Assembly: GCA_015060625.1 (NCBI GenBank) | Contig: SUYC01000001.1 | Location: forward strand, 186,001 to 250,000 | Direction: 5' to 3' | Source of the DNA: Xylanibacter ruminicola | GTDB lineage: Bacteria; Bacteroidota; Bacteroidia; Bacteroidales; Bacteroidaceae | DNA: 64,000 nucleotides | Part shown: positions 35,349-44,003 of the stretch, one piece after another | Position numbering within the stretch: the first letter of the stretch is position 1 | How the letters are laid out: each line of letters starts with the position of its first letter | The notes under the pieces: generated by a model | The model's database searches: none | The model's input: the letters and a program-made list of their open reading frames with translations, nothing else | Told to the model about the DNA's origin: nothing | Made by a program: the position numbers and the translations under genes

Positions 35349-36002
35349 ATGAAAAAGTTGATACAAAACAAGGTAGATAAGAAGGCTATTTCACAATTTC
35401 CGCGTGCATATTTCGACGGAAGAATAGTTGTGGTGGTATCGCAATCCGAAGCCGAGCGGGCAGTTGATTACCTGCTGTCTCATCCCGTGCTGGGTTTTGA
35501 TACCGAAACGCGCCCCAGTTTTAAGAAGGGGGTGCACCACAAGTGTTCGTTGCTGCAGGTTTCAACAGCCGAATGCTGTTTTCTGTTCCGTCTGAATCAT
35601 ATCGGGTTGTGCCCTGCCGTTAAGCGTTTGCTGGCCGATAACACCGTCACCAAGGTGGGACTGGCGTGGCGAAACGATGCGCTGGGGTTGCACCAGTTGG
35701 GTGAGTTCGAGATGGGCGAGTTTGTGGATTTGCAGGATATGGCCCGAAAGATTGGTATCGAGGACCAGAGTCTGGCCAAGCTCTATGCCAATGTGTTTGG
35801 CGAGCGTATCAGCAAGCGCGAGCAGCTTACCAATTGGGAGCGCGATGTGCTCGACGAGCATCAGAAGCGTTATGCAGCTACCGATGCATGGGCCTGCGTG
35901 ATGCTTTATAATGAATTTAAAAGAATGATTGAAAATAATGATTATCAACTGGTTATAGTGCCAGAAATATCAACTAAGAATAATGAAGAAACTATATCTT
36001 AA
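35349..36002 (+). CDS. 3'-5' exonuclease of the DEDD superfamily (RNase D-like domain)
   Basis: 217 residues from the ATG at 35349. The first acidic motif is LGFDTETRP near 49-57, the second E-F-V-D-L-Q-D-M-A near 130, and the last Y-A-A-T-D-A-W-A-C near 184 (the Y-x-x-x-D motif of DEDDy enzymes). An HRDC domain, as in RNase D, is absent, so the natural substrate may be DNA or RNA. It overlaps the RlmI-like gene by 20 nt. Confidence 0.88.
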   Translation: MKKLIQNKVDKKAISQFPRAYFDGRIVVVVSQSEAERAVDYLLSHPVLGFDTETRPSFKKGVHHKCSLLQVSTAECCFLFRLNHIGLCPAVKRLLADNTVTKVGLAWRNDALGLHQLGEFEMGEFVDLQDMARKIGIEDQSLAKLYANVFGERISKREQLTNWERDVLDEHQKRYAATDAWACVMLYNEFKRMIENNDYQLVIVPEISTKNNEETIS

Positions 36003-37155
36003 GCGAGGCAAGGAAGAGAGCTTGCTGCGTTTCCATCCATGGGTGTTCTCAGGCGCCATTGCGCAGGCTGATGATGATTTGAAAGATGGTGATTTGGTGC
36101 GTGTGTTAACGAATCATGGCGATTTCATCGCTGTGGGTCACTTTCAGATGGGGTCTATCGCCGTACGTGTACTCTCGTTCCGTGATGTGGATATCGATGC
36201 CGATTTCTGGGCGTCGCGACTGGCCTCGGCACTCAAAGTGCGCCAATCCATCGGTATTGCCGATAATCCGCAGAACAATACCTATCGACTGGTTCATGGC
36301 GAAGGCGACAACCTGCCCGGACTGATTATCGACGTTTACGACCGTACGGCTGTGATGCAGGCCCACAGCATTGGCATGCACCTGCAGCGCAAGCAGATTG
36401 CCGAGCAGCTGGTTAAGGTGATGGGCAGTCGTATTGATAATGTATATTATAAGAGCGAGACTACGCTGCCGTTCATGGATGATATGGAAAACGGCTTCGT
36501 ATATGGCGGCTCAGATGATAATGTGGCACTTGAGAACGGTCTGAAATTCTATGTCGATTGGCTTCGCGGACAGAAGACCGGTTTCTTCGTGGATCAGCGC
36601 GACAATCGCTCTCTGCTGGAGCGCTATTCGGCTGGCAAGAGCGTGCTCAATATGTTCTGTTATACCGGTGGATTCTCGGTTTATGCCATGCGTGGTGGTG
36701 CCAAACTGGTGCACTCGGTTGACAGTAGCGCTAAGGCTATCGAGCTCACCAACCGCAATGTAGCTCTGAATTTTGAGGGCGACCAGCGCCACAAGGCTTT
36801 CTGCGAAGATGCTTTCAAGTATCTGGAGCAGGCAGGCAATAATTACGACTTGATTATTCTCGACCCGCCCGCATTTGCCAAGCACCGTGGTGCCCTGCAT
36901 AATGCGTTGAAGGGTTATACCCGCTTGAACAATAAGGCTTTCCAGAAGATTCAGCCAGGCGGTATCCTGTTCACGTTCAGTTGTTCGCAGGTGGTTACGA
37001 AAGACCACTTCCGCAATGCCGTGTTCACCGCAGCAGCCCAGGCAGGCCGCAAGGTGCGCATCCTGCACCAGCTGCACCAGCCTGCCGATCATCCTATTAA
37101 TATCTATCACCCTGAGGGCGAGTATCTGAAGGGTTTAGTACTGTTTGTAGAGTAG
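35983..37155 (+). CDS. rlmI: RlmI-like SAM-dependent 23S rRNA methyltransferase
   Basis: 390 residues. An N-terminal PUA domain (about 1-80; R-F-H-P-W-V-F-S-G-A-I) is followed by a Rossmann methyltransferase with SAM motif V-L-N-M-F-C-Y-T-G-G-F-S near 222, D-S-S-A-K-A near 245, motif IV DPPAFAKHR near 296 and the catalytic-loop Cys in F-T-F-S-C-S-Q near 335. RlmI makes m5C1962 in E. coli 23S rRNA; the same activity is inferred here. It overlaps the exonuclease and precedes tilS by 6 nt. Confidence 0.9.
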   Translation: MKKLYLKRGKEESLLRFHPWVFSGAIAQADDDLKDGDLVRVLTNHGDFIAVGHFQMGSIAVRVLSFRDVDIDADFWASRLASALKVRQSIGIADNPQNNTYRLVHGEGDNLPGLIIDVYDRTAVMQAHSIGMHLQRKQIAEQLVKVMGSRIDNVYYKSETTLPFMDDMENGFVYGGSDDNVALENGLKFYVDWLRGQKTGFFVDQRDNRSLLERYSAGKSVLNMFCYTGGFSVYAMRGGAKLVHSVDSSAKAIELTNRNVALNFEGDQRHKAFCEDAFKYLEQAGNNYDLIILDPPAFAKHRGALHNALKGYTRLNNKAFQKIQPGGILFTFSCSQVVTKDHFRNAVFTAAAQAGRKVRILHQLHQPADHPINIYHPEGEYLKGLVLFVE

Positions 37156-37161
37156 GATATT

Positions 37162-38469
37162 ATGCTGAACCGAATCAAGGCATTCATCGATCGCAACGAC
37201 CTTCTCAATAGCTCCGATTTGCATTTGGTAGGACTGAGCGGGGGAGCCGATTCGGTGGCACTGCTCCTGATTTTAAAGGAGTTGGGCTATAGGATTGAGG
37301 CTGCGCATTGTAATTTTCGTTTACGTGGCGAAGAGAGCGATCGCGACGAGCAGTTTGTGCGCAGTCTTTGTAAGCAGCATGATATTCCGCTGCACGTAAT
37401 TCATTTTGAGACAAGAGAATATGCTGCATTGCATCAAGTAAGCATTGAGATGGCGGCGCGCGATTTGCGCTACGGTTATTTCCGTCAGCTGTGTCAGGAT
37501 ATCGGAGCCGCAGATATATGCATTGCTCACCATCGCAACGATGCTGTTGAAACGTTGCTCATGAACCTGCTGCGTGGTGCTGGCATACATGGACTGACGG
37601 GTATCCGTCCCAAGAACGATATCGTTCGCCGCCCATTATTGTGTATTAATCGAGAGGAAATCCTACAATATCTTGATTCCATCGGGCAACTTTACGTTAC
37701 CGACTCAAGCAATCTTGAGCCCGACGTGCTGCGTAATAAGATACGCCTCAAGGTGTTACCACTTCTCGAAGAAATCGCCCCTGGCGCAGCCGAAAATATC
37801 GGTAAAAGCGCCCTTTTCTTAGGCGAGGCTGAGAAGATGTATAATCGCGGATTTGAGTCAGAGAGGCAGGCATGCCTGCATCATGACAGTAGCGTTGGTA
37901 TCGATGAGCTGCTGCAGAGCTCATCGCCATCCTCGTTTCTGCACGAGTGGCTCACGCCGATGGGGTTCAACTCTACACAGACCGAACAGATACTGAGCAG
38001 CTTGACCGAGACAGGCCGCGAATTTCATTCGGCCACACATATATTGGTGGTAGATCGCCAGCAGCTGATTGTTGAACGTCATGCCCAGCCATGCAAAACG
38101 CTCAAGATTCCTGAGTGGGGCACTTATCGCTACGACGACTCAAAGGCTTTTAGGTTTGAGATGACCGACGAGCTCAGTCCGTCGCGCACTGCCGATGTGG
38201 CTACGGTTGATGCCGACAAAGTGCAGTTTCCGCTCACTTTGCGCCCAGTGCAGCAGGGTGATCGCTTCGTACCGTTCGGCATGAAAGGCAGCAAATTGGT
38301 AAGCGACTTTCTGACCGACCAAAAACTCACTATCTTTGAGAAGCGTCGCCAGCTGGCTGTTGTTGATGCTTCAGGTGCCATTGTGTGGCTGGTAGGTCGT
38401 CGCACCGACAATCGCTTCCGTGTAGGCGATGAAACCACTCAAGTATTACGTATATCAATTACCAAATAA
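37162..38469 (+). CDS. tilS: tRNA(Ile)-lysidine synthetase
   Basis: Converts the wobble cytidine of tRNA-Ile(CAU) to lysidine, an essential change that lets it read AUA. 435 residues. The PP-loop SGGADSVAL is at 26-34, then A-H-C-N-F-R-L-R-G-E-E-S-D-R-D near 50, A-H-H-R-N-D-A-V-E-T near 121. The C-terminal substrate-binding domain (about 350-435, T-L-R-P-V-Q-Q-G-D-R-F) is present. Confidence 0.95.
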   Translation: MLNRIKAFIDRNDLLNSSDLHLVGLSGGADSVALLLILKELGYRIEAAHCNFRLRGEESDRDEQFVRSLCKQHDIPLHVIHFETREYAALHQVSIEMAARDLRYGYFRQLCQDIGAADICIAHHRNDAVETLLMNLLRGAGIHGLTGIRPKNDIVRRPLLCINREEILQYLDSIGQLYVTDSSNLEPDVLRNKIRLKVLPLLEEIAPGAAENIGKSALFLGEAEKMYNRGFESERQACLHHDSSVGIDELLQSSSPSSFLHEWLTPMGFNSTQTEQILSSLTETGREFHSATHILVVDRQQLIVERHAQPCKTLKIPEWGTYRYDDSKAFRFEMTDELSPSRTADVATVDADKVQFPLTLRPVQQGDRFVPFGMKGSKLVSDFLTDQKLTIFEKRRQLAVVDASGAIVWLVGRRTDNRFRVGDETTQVLRISITK

Positions 38470-38476
38470 ACTGGAC

Positions 38477-38872
38477 ATGAAAAAGTTAGTTGCTTTTTTA
38501 GTAATTATTGGCGCCATTGCCTTGGGATTGATGGTCACCACGCCCGATCGTCAGCAGCATGTAGATACGATTAAATCGGTGGTTAAGGGTGCTGTTAGTG
38601 CCGAGCTGCGCGATAACCATATCGATGGTCCGTTGGGTTCGATAGCCTCGGTTGCTGCCACCACAGCCATCGATCAGTTTCTGAACACCAGTTTTCTGGT
38701 GCGCGACCATCGTTTTTATAGTCTGGGCTTTGTGGATTACAATGGCGAGTTTGTGATGGTGTCATTAGGTATCTTTAACCACGTTTACACCCTCGACGAG
38801 GATCAAGCCCGCCAGCTTATCAAAAGTAAACTCGAAGAAATTAATCCCTTGGATTTTCTGCACAAAGACTGA
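38477..38872 (+). CDS. small membrane-anchored or exported protein of unknown function
   Basis: 131 residues from ATG 38477 (MKKLVAFLVIIGAIALGLMV, an N-terminal membrane helix or signal). A longer frame back to 38429 overlaps tilS and is not supported. The rest has F-Y-S-L-G-F-V-D-Y-N-G-E-F-V-M-V-S-L-G-I-F-N-H-V near 82, which faintly recalls DUF4359. Without a search I leave it unassigned. It lies 7 nt after tilS. Confidence 0.65.
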   Translation: MKKLVAFLVIIGAIALGLMVTTPDRQQHVDTIKSVVKGAVSAELRDNHIDGPLGSIASVAATTAIDQFLNTSFLVRDHRFYSLGFVDYNGEFVMVSLGIFNHVYTLDEDQARQLIKSKLEEINPLDFLHKD

Positions 38873-38901
38873 AAGAATAGCGGATTGAAAGCATAAAAAA
38901 T

Positions 38902-38932
38902 GAGGCCTGCACTTGATGCAGACCTCTTTTTT
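38902..38932. terminator. terminator between the small exported protein gene and the HU-like gene
   Basis: Stem GAGGCCTGCA/TGCAGACCTC (38902-38911 with 38917-38926) has one C-A mismatch on the plus strand, which is a G-U pair on the minus strand. Runs of T follow on both strands. Confidence 0.8.
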
Positions 38933-38946
38933 CTGTCTTGTGTGTG

Positions 38947-39504
38947 TTAATCACCGTTAGGACCGTCGCCTGGATCATTGCCGCCGCCACCAGTGTTACC
39001 ACCGGTATTGCCGCCAGTGTTGCCGCTGCCATTTTCTTGCTGCTCGTCGTCATCGTTGGTGTTGTCTGTATTACCTGAAAACAGGTTCTTGATGTTTACA
39101 AACTCAGCCTTTTTGATGAACTCGCGGCTCGACAGGTTGTCTTCTGCGGTCTGGTCGGGCAAGAATCGGATGTGAAGTGCCGACAGGTGCTGATTTACGT
39201 TGAAATCTTCGGCTTTGTCGGCGCCACCTTTAGCACACTCACATGTCAGATAGAAAGTACCAAGTCCGGCCACCTTTACCTTCTTCGAGTCGAGAAGCAA
39301 TTCAAGCAGACAGTTCTTGAACTTCTTGATGACGCCTTCTACCACGTCCTCGGTGAATACTGACCCGTGTTCAGCGATGTGCTTAGCCATCTTTGTCAGG
39401 GTCATGGTTTCGGTACTCTTCAGTCGGGCGTACCACTTCCCGTACATCGCCGACTCTGAATCTTTGATGTCATTCTGATAAACTTCATAAAGAATTTTAC
39501 TCAT
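38947..39504 (-). CDS. HU-like DNA-binding protein with long glycine/asparagine tail
   Basis: 185 residues: an HU/IHF-like fold (about 1-130; Y-A-R-L-K-S-T-E-T-M-T-L-T-K-M-A-K-H-I near 26-44, V-K-V-A-G-L-G-T-F-Y-L near 76) of the Bacteroidota HU-HIG group, then a low-complexity tail N-T-D-N-T-N-D-D-D-E, three G-N-T-G repeats and G-D-G-P-N-G-D. In many Bacteroidota genomes such genes lie with the DUF3987 and BT4734 genes, as here. A minus-strand promoter with TACCTTTG at 39565-39572 and a CTTG box 20 nt upstream drives it. Confidence 0.85.
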   Translation of the reverse strand: MSKILYEVYQNDIKDSESAMYGKWYARLKSTETMTLTKMAKHIAEHGSVFTEDVVEGVIKKFKNCLLELLLDSKKVKVAGLGTFYLTCECAKGGADKAEDFNVNQHLSALHIRFLPDQTAEDNLSSREFIKKAEFVNIKNLFSGNTDNTNDDDEQQENGSGNTGGNTGGNTGGGGNDPGDGPNGD

Positions 39505-39564
39505 GGTATAAGATTATTAAGTGAAACATTATCGAGGTCAGGATTATCCTGCCTTTCTTGTTTA

Positions 39565-39596
39565 CAAAGGTACTAAAAATAATTGAATTATGCAAG
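39565..39596 (-). promoter_or_regulatory. promoter of the HU-like gene
   Basis: Minus-strand TACCTTTG (39565-39572), -33-like CTTG at 39593-39596 with 20-nt spacing. The spacer closely matches that of the promoter at 43846. Confidence 0.65.
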
Positions 39597-39674
39597 TGTT
39601 TTAAAGAATTTCTTTAGATAAATAATGTTAACGTGGAATAGGGGTTAAATGGTGATTGACTGTAAAGAAAAACG

Positions 39675-39707
39675 AGCCGTAACCTCATGCTCGACGAGGT
39701 TACGGCT
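39675..39707 (-). terminator. terminator downstream of the DUF3987 gene
   Basis: Twelve-bp perfect stem AGCCGTAACCTC/GAGGTTACGGCT (39675-39686 with 39696-39707). On the minus strand it is followed by CGTTTTTCTTT. Confidence 0.85.
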
Positions 39708-39726
39708 TGTAACGATTGAGATGTAG

Positions 39727-41631
39727 TTACGCACTCTTTTTGCGATAGTGTCCGTTTTTGATACGATCTACGATATGATAGGTGCTGACGAACTTGCCTA
39801 TATATCTTTCGGCTGATTTCCAGGCAATGCCCAGGCTGGTGGCTGCCTGTTTGCAGTCTTGGGTAGTAAAATCGGTAGCGAGCGCATGGTAAAGCGACTG
39901 TTCGGCTGCCGACAACGTGATGCCGGTAACCAGGCTTTTCGTATCATCATGTGGTAGCAGGTTGGCATACACATGTGTGGTGTGGTTAATCAGGCAGTTG
40001 GCTATAGTCATGGCGGTACAGAAATCATCTTCGGCGCATACGAGTGTCTGCGACAGTGGCTCAAGCTTTGGCTGGTGGTCGTCGCAACGCAGCACGGTAA
40101 GCACCATGGCCAGGCGGAATGTGGCCAGTCCCAGTCGCTTCACAAACGCATCGAGCTGCTCGCCGTAGAGTCCAATCTGCTCCAGCAGCAGATTGGCGAA
40201 GTAATCATTAAAACGCTGTTGTTGCTCAATGCTGAGTACGAACTGCAGCGCATGCATCTTCTGCTTCTCCAGTTCGTGATAAAGCTCATGATATCGCTGT
40301 CCCACTTTGTATAGCTGGTCGGATATAGGTTCGTCACACTTGGCAAACACGTTTCGCCACTCATGCTTGCTGCGCAGATTGTAGAACAGAAATCGGTTGG
40401 CCAGTCCGTTCTCTACCTGCTGGGGCGATAACAGCTGTGGTATCTGGCCGGGTGTACAGGTCAGGAGTGCAGCCAATCGCGGACAGTTCAAGTTCACGTG
40501 CTCATCGTCTTTACGTCTGTTGTAGCTGATGGCTTCGTGATGGAATGCCTTGCGCAGTCCGTCGCTATAGTCACCATAGTCTTGTTTCAAGGCCTGTGTC
40601 AGCGTGTCGGCCTCGGTTTCGAAGATGATGCCCCATTCGTCGTTATCGGCCAGCGCCTGATAGGCAGCGGTGGCCGATGAGTTGGCAGGGATGAACACCG
40701 ACTGATAAACCGGTTTTTCGGGTTCCTGCTGGTTGGCACGCATTTTTTTATCAAGTGCATTCCATTTGGCCAGATTCTGTTTGTAGTTGTCCTGCTTGGC
40801 CTCATACTGTTGGCGTATTTCACGTTCAATCGGCATCAACAGTTGTCGGCAGTCGGATATAATACCTTTGTCGGCTCCCGATGGTGCATCGATGAGCGTA
40901 TAGAACGGGGGATACACACGCTTACCGTCATAGATGCCGAAAATGCCAGGCATGGCTCCAGAGTAGAGTGTAAGGGCTGCGAGTATCACTTTGTCGCGGC
41001 CTTCAATCTCGGTTTGTGTTTCTACAGGCACACGGAGTAGGGTGGGCAGCTTGCTATGGTCAAGTTTGTCAGAAAAAGTTTCGGTGTATTGCGCAGCGCT
41101 GGCCGCACTACACTCCATGCTGTTTCCCTCAAATCCCTCATTCCCCTCACGATTGAGGGGATTTGAGAAATTTACAGAATTATTAGAATAAACGTTATTA
41201 CTACCATTAGCCGAGTTTTCTACAGCAACGTGAGGGCTTGAGGCATTTGAGGGAAACTGTCGGCCGATGGCGCTGAGATCGACACCTGCCTGCTGCGCCA
41301 TTTTGTAAAAACTTGCGATAGAGGTTCGGCCATCGTGCTTGGCGAGGCATTCCTGCCATTTCTTATCGCAGTCCTGGGCACGGTACTTACTGCTTTGGGC
41401 GCAGAGCTGGTGATATAAGTTACGGCCGTCGGCACCCAGACCGTCGGCTAGTGCAAAGCCCAGTAGCAGGTAGTCGTCGTAGCTCTCGGCTATGTTGGCA
41501 CCTATTCTGAGCAGCTCTTCTACGGTGGCTTTCGCCTTTTCAAACTCAGCGCATGGCTCGTTGCTCACAATGTTGGCCTTGGGTTCATCGCCTGCAGCAG
41601 CCCAAGCCATGGGGTCAAATTTATTTTCCAT
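39727..41631 (-). CDS. DUF3987/PriCT-2 domain protein
   Basis: 634 residues. The N-terminal 25-120 region looks like PriCT-2 (L-L-L-G-F-A-L-A-D-G-L-G-A-D-G-R, W-Q-E-C-L), a primase-associated helical domain. After a Ser/Asn-rich linker (125-185) the DUF3987 region follows with I-L-A-A-L-T-L-Y-S-G-A near 222, D-A-P-S-G-A-D-K-G near 254 (P-loop-like but lacking the final G-K-S/T), and F-E-T-E-A-D-T-L-T near 345. Such proteins are thought to be primase/helicase relatives, though a function in this cassette is not established. It lies 14 nt downstream of the BT4734 gene. Confidence 0.8.
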   Translation of the reverse strand: MENKFDPMAWAAAGDEPKANIVSNEPCAEFEKAKATVEELLRIGANIAESYDDYLLLGFALADGLGADGRNLYHQLCAQSSKYRAQDCDKKWQECLAKHDGRTSIASFYKMAQQAGVDLSAIGRQFPSNASSPHVAVENSANGSNNVYSNNSVNFSNPLNREGNEGFEGNSMECSAASAAQYTETFSDKLDHSKLPTLLRVPVETQTEIEGRDKVILAALTLYSGAMPGIFGIYDGKRVYPPFYTLIDAPSGADKGIISDCRQLLMPIEREIRQQYEAKQDNYKQNLAKWNALDKKMRANQQEPEKPVYQSVFIPANSSATAAYQALADNDEWGIIFETEADTLTQALKQDYGDYSDGLRKAFHHEAISYNRRKDDEHVNLNCPRLAALLTCTPGQIPQLLSPQQVENGLANRFLFYNLRSKHEWRNVFAKCDEPISDQLYKVGQRYHELYHELEKQKMHALQFVLSIEQQQRFNDYFANLLLEQIGLYGEQLDAFVKRLGLATFRLAMVLTVLRCDDHQPKLEPLSQTLVCAEDDFCTAMTIANCLINHTTHVYANLLPHDDTKSLVTGITLSAAEQSLYHALATDFTTQDCKQAATSLGIAWKSAERYIGKFVSTYHIVDRIKNGHYRKKSA

Positions 41632-41645
41632 ATTTATTTTATTGA

Positions 41646-42254
41646 TTAATAATACTCATAAAGATTTGGTGCGAGATACGCATCAGGGTCGTAGCACAGA
41701 AAACATGCTCTTGATGGATTACCGCACATCTTATCTACCTGCTTGTCAGTCAGGTGATAGGTGTGCATCAGATAGTTGCGTACAGCCTGGAACCATGTGC
41801 GATGGTCGCAGCGCGAAAGGTCGATATGGATGAACCATTTCAGTCCTTGTCCACGTGGCGAACGGAAGAGTAGCAATGTTTCGAACATTGGGTCGTGGAT
41901 AAGCAACTCGAACAGTTTCTCCACTCTCTCTCCGAGGTAGTCGAGATCCATGCACAGTATGCTCGAATGGCACACGAGCGATGTGTCGCTGCAATAGCTG
42001 AATATGCCACTTGGCGTAATGTAGTCAAGGTGCTGCCCCTTGTACTGTCGTGCCTTGTCGTCATCGTCGATGGCTCTCAAGTCGCGAGTCTCAGGCAAGT
42101 ATCTGCGGGTATGCACATACTGATAAACTTGGAACAATGAAACCGGCTCGGCAGTCGGCCACTTGTTTGTAATCGGCTTCATAAAGAAGCTCATCCGTGC
42201 TTCGGCAGCATTCCAGCTGCTGGCGGATTGTGGGGTGTTTTTATGATCCTTCAT
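41646..42254 (-). CDS. BT4734/BF3469-family protein
   Basis: 202 residues corresponding to the BT4734-like N-terminal domain of VirE-type proteins: V-Y-Q-Y-V-H-T-R-R-Y near 45, H-S-S-I-L-C-M-D-L-D-Y-L near 94, F-R-S-P-R-G-Q-G-L-K-W near 130, and a C-terminal N-P-S-R-A-C-F-L-C-Y-D-P. The S-P-R/G-x-G-L-K-W pattern resembles the nucleotide-handling core of archaeo-eukaryotic primases. It is first in a pair with DUF3987. Function of the pair is unknown. Confidence 0.82.
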   Translation of the reverse strand: MKDHKNTPQSASSWNAAEARMSFFMKPITNKWPTAEPVSLFQVYQYVHTRRYLPETRDLRAIDDDDKARQYKGQHLDYITPSGIFSYCSDTSLVCHSSILCMDLDYLGERVEKLFELLIHDPMFETLLLFRSPRGQGLKWFIHIDLSRCDHRTWFQAVRNYLMHTYHLTDKQVDKMCGNPSRACFLCYDPDAYLAPNLYEYY

Positions 42255-42287
42255 ACTATTCTTGTAATTTTATGTATGAGGTTTACC

Positions 42288-42386
42288 CACTCGCACAAAC
42301 GGACTTCGGTATAGTGGTTACGTGTTCACCTTATCCGTCCCCAGAGCCCGTGCTCGGTTGATGCCCCAGGTGTCGATATCTGAGTG
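42288..42386 (-). ncRNA. structured leader upstream of the BT4734 gene
   Basis: The minus-strand leader of about 130 nt contains several complementary segments: ACGGA/TCCGT (42299-42303 with 42334-42338), GAGC/GCTC with a 4-nt loop and two extra bp beyond a bulged A (42341-42357), and a possible closing CACTC/GAGTG (42382-42386 with 42288-42292). The closing pair lies at the predicted transcript start and may be only partly transcribed. It is GC-rich in an otherwise AT-rich gap. Could be cis-regulatory. Confidence 0.4.
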
Positions 42387-42418
42387 CGAAATTACGATGT
42401 TTTTCTGATACAGGCAAA
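42387..42418 (-). promoter_or_regulatory. likely promoter of the BT4734-DUF3987 pair
   Basis: Minus-strand TAATTTCG (42387-42394, one mismatch to the -7 consensus) with TTTG (42415-42418) at 20-nt spacing. Confidence 0.5.
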
Positions 42419-42674
42419 AAATGTGTTGACTTCGTGTAAATAGGTGAATGCCGGTTTATTGACGGTTTTCGGCGGGGGATTGACCTGCTGTGGGCAGATT
42501 TTTAGCACAAAAGATAGGGAAAGCGTCAAAACAATGCTTTTAATTGACCTGCTTTTACTTTCACAGGTTAATAAAAAGGCTGTTATTGACTTTTCAAGTG
42601 AAAATTGAGGTCAATAATAAAGGCCAGTCCCCTCGGGAACTGGCCTGTTGTTAATATTTTTAGGTATCACAAAG
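42419..42674. other. intergenic region with TTGAC repeats and hairpins
   Basis: No protein gene is supported. ATTGACCTGCT occurs twice (42479-42489 and 42543-42553) with further TTGAC copies near 42426, 42459 and 42586. A nested inverted repeat TTATTGAC/GTCAATAA (42583-42590 with 42610-42617) encloses TTTTCA/TGAAAA. A GC-rich hairpin AGGCCAGT/ACTGGCCT (42621-42628 with 42639-42646), 28 nt past the minus-strand gene, is its likely terminator. Confidence 0.55.
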
Positions 42675-43808
42675 TCAAAAACTTGCCAAGAAATTCTCGA
42701 TTTTCTGGTTGAAATCAGTTTGTTGAGCCTTATTTTCTGAGTTATCTATATGCGCCAGTTTGTGTTTCTCTGCTTTTATAGCACCCATTTTCACAATTTG
42801 TCCTTTATAGTTTGACGTGATATAATCTAAAAGCAAGGAATGCATGCTATTATCTTTAATGTTACACCAGTACATTAAACGCATTACGAAATAACCACTT
42901 AATGCATTCCGGCGCTTAATCTTATCAATTTCCAGTGCGTCTATGTGAGCAAGAAGTTTTCTTACTTTCATAACTTGGGCTTTGTTCTCTCTTCCCCATA
43001 ACCTAAGTTCAGTGGTGCTTAGTCCAGTTGCTTTCGCTTCAACAGTGGCACGGCAAATAACATAATCCGTCCATTGGTCAACATTCAGCATGTGGAACAA
43101 TTCTACAATGGTTTCCTGAGCATTCTCTGCTGTCATAATGCCATTCATGATGTCGTTATCAATGTTGGCATTAGAATCTTTCAGGCGGTCGATTATGCGC
43201 TTGGAATGTTGGAACGTAATATCGTAACACTTATCGTGCAACTCCATACATTCACCAGGATTTTGTCTGATGTCATTCTCACGGTTTATAACCTCTATAC
43301 ATAGTGCTATGTTCTCCTCGGCAGTTTTTAGGTAAGCAACAAGCTCTTTATAAAGCTCTTGTACATTCTGTCCGTATGAGTCCAGTCCAAATAAATCTGG
43401 CGAGTATGTTCCGTTTAGTAATGGCGAGCGTTCAAATACCGAAGGTGTCTTAGTATCAGTAGGCAATTGCTTCCTCGACGAGTAGCATAGCTTTGTAACT
43501 GCCCTTCTGATACCGCTGAGCGTACAATGGATGCGGTTCATCGTGCGTTCGGCAGTGGTGAAATATGTATTATGGTCAGTGGCATATTCTTCGTTGAACG
43601 ACACGCCCCATTTTCTTAAGCGCATATTCTCCATCATCGCAAAGTTGTGGCTGTTGCGGATATTGAGCTTAAACTGTAAAATATCCCAATCCGTCCACTT
43701 ACGCTGCTGCAAACCGTAAACAAAACTATCTGCAGATGCCTGAGGAAGGGATTGGTCAAGCATCTGTAGAGAATCTTCAGTCTTTTCTATATGGTTGTCT
43801 AATATCAT
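42675..43808 (-). CDS. orphan protein of unknown function, 377 residues
   Basis: I do not recognise this protein. It is soluble and mostly helical, with no signal or membrane segment, starting MILDNHIEKTEDSLQMLDQ. Charged and Asn-rich sections dominate, with Y-K-E-L-V-A-Y-L-K-T-A-E-E-N-I-A near 155 looking like a coiled-coil-type helix. It has its own promoter and terminator, so it is a single-gene unit. Its position between the BT4734 cassette and the methylase module, and its lack of recognised homologues, suggest an accessory gene. Confidence 0.75.
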   Translation of the reverse strand: MILDNHIEKTEDSLQMLDQSLPQASADSFVYGLQQRKWTDWDILQFKLNIRNSHNFAMMENMRLRKWGVSFNEEYATDHNTYFTTAERTMNRIHCTLSGIRRAVTKLCYSSRKQLPTDTKTPSVFERSPLLNGTYSPDLFGLDSYGQNVQELYKELVAYLKTAEENIALCIEVINRENDIRQNPGECMELHDKCYDITFQHSKRIIDRLKDSNANIDNDIMNGIMTAENAQETIVELFHMLNVDQWTDYVICRATVEAKATGLSTTELRLWGRENKAQVMKVRKLLAHIDALEIDKIKRRNALSGYFVMRLMYWCNIKDNSMHSLLLDYITSNYKGQIVKMGAIKAEKHKLAHIDNSENKAQQTDFNQKIENFLASF

Positions 43809-43845
43809 AATAAATTGTTGGTAAAAATTATAGTTTAATTGATTG

Positions 43846-43877
43846 CAAAGGTACTGATAATAATTGAATCAGCCAAA
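43846..43877 (-). promoter_or_regulatory. promoter of the 377-residue orphan gene
   Basis: Minus-strand TACCTTTG (43846-43853) and TTTG (43874-43877) at 20-nt spacing. The stretch CAAAGGTACTgAtAATAATT on the plus strand is nearly the same as at the HU-like gene's promoter. Confidence 0.8.
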
Positions 43878-43984
43878 TGTTTCCCATATTAAAAAATGTT
43901 GAATATGCTATAAAGACTGTTGTCGGGATATCGAAAATCATTATATTTTCATTTTTTTCTTCCTAAAACATAACTAATTCCAAT

Positions 43985-44000
43985 TAATTTTGTACCTTTG
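43985..44000 (+). promoter_or_regulatory. tandem -7 boxes before the methylase leader RNA
   Basis: TAATTTTG (43985-43992) is directly followed by TACCTTTG (43993-44000). No clear TTTG at the expected -33 place of either. Confidence 0.6.
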
Positions 44001-44003
44001 CCC

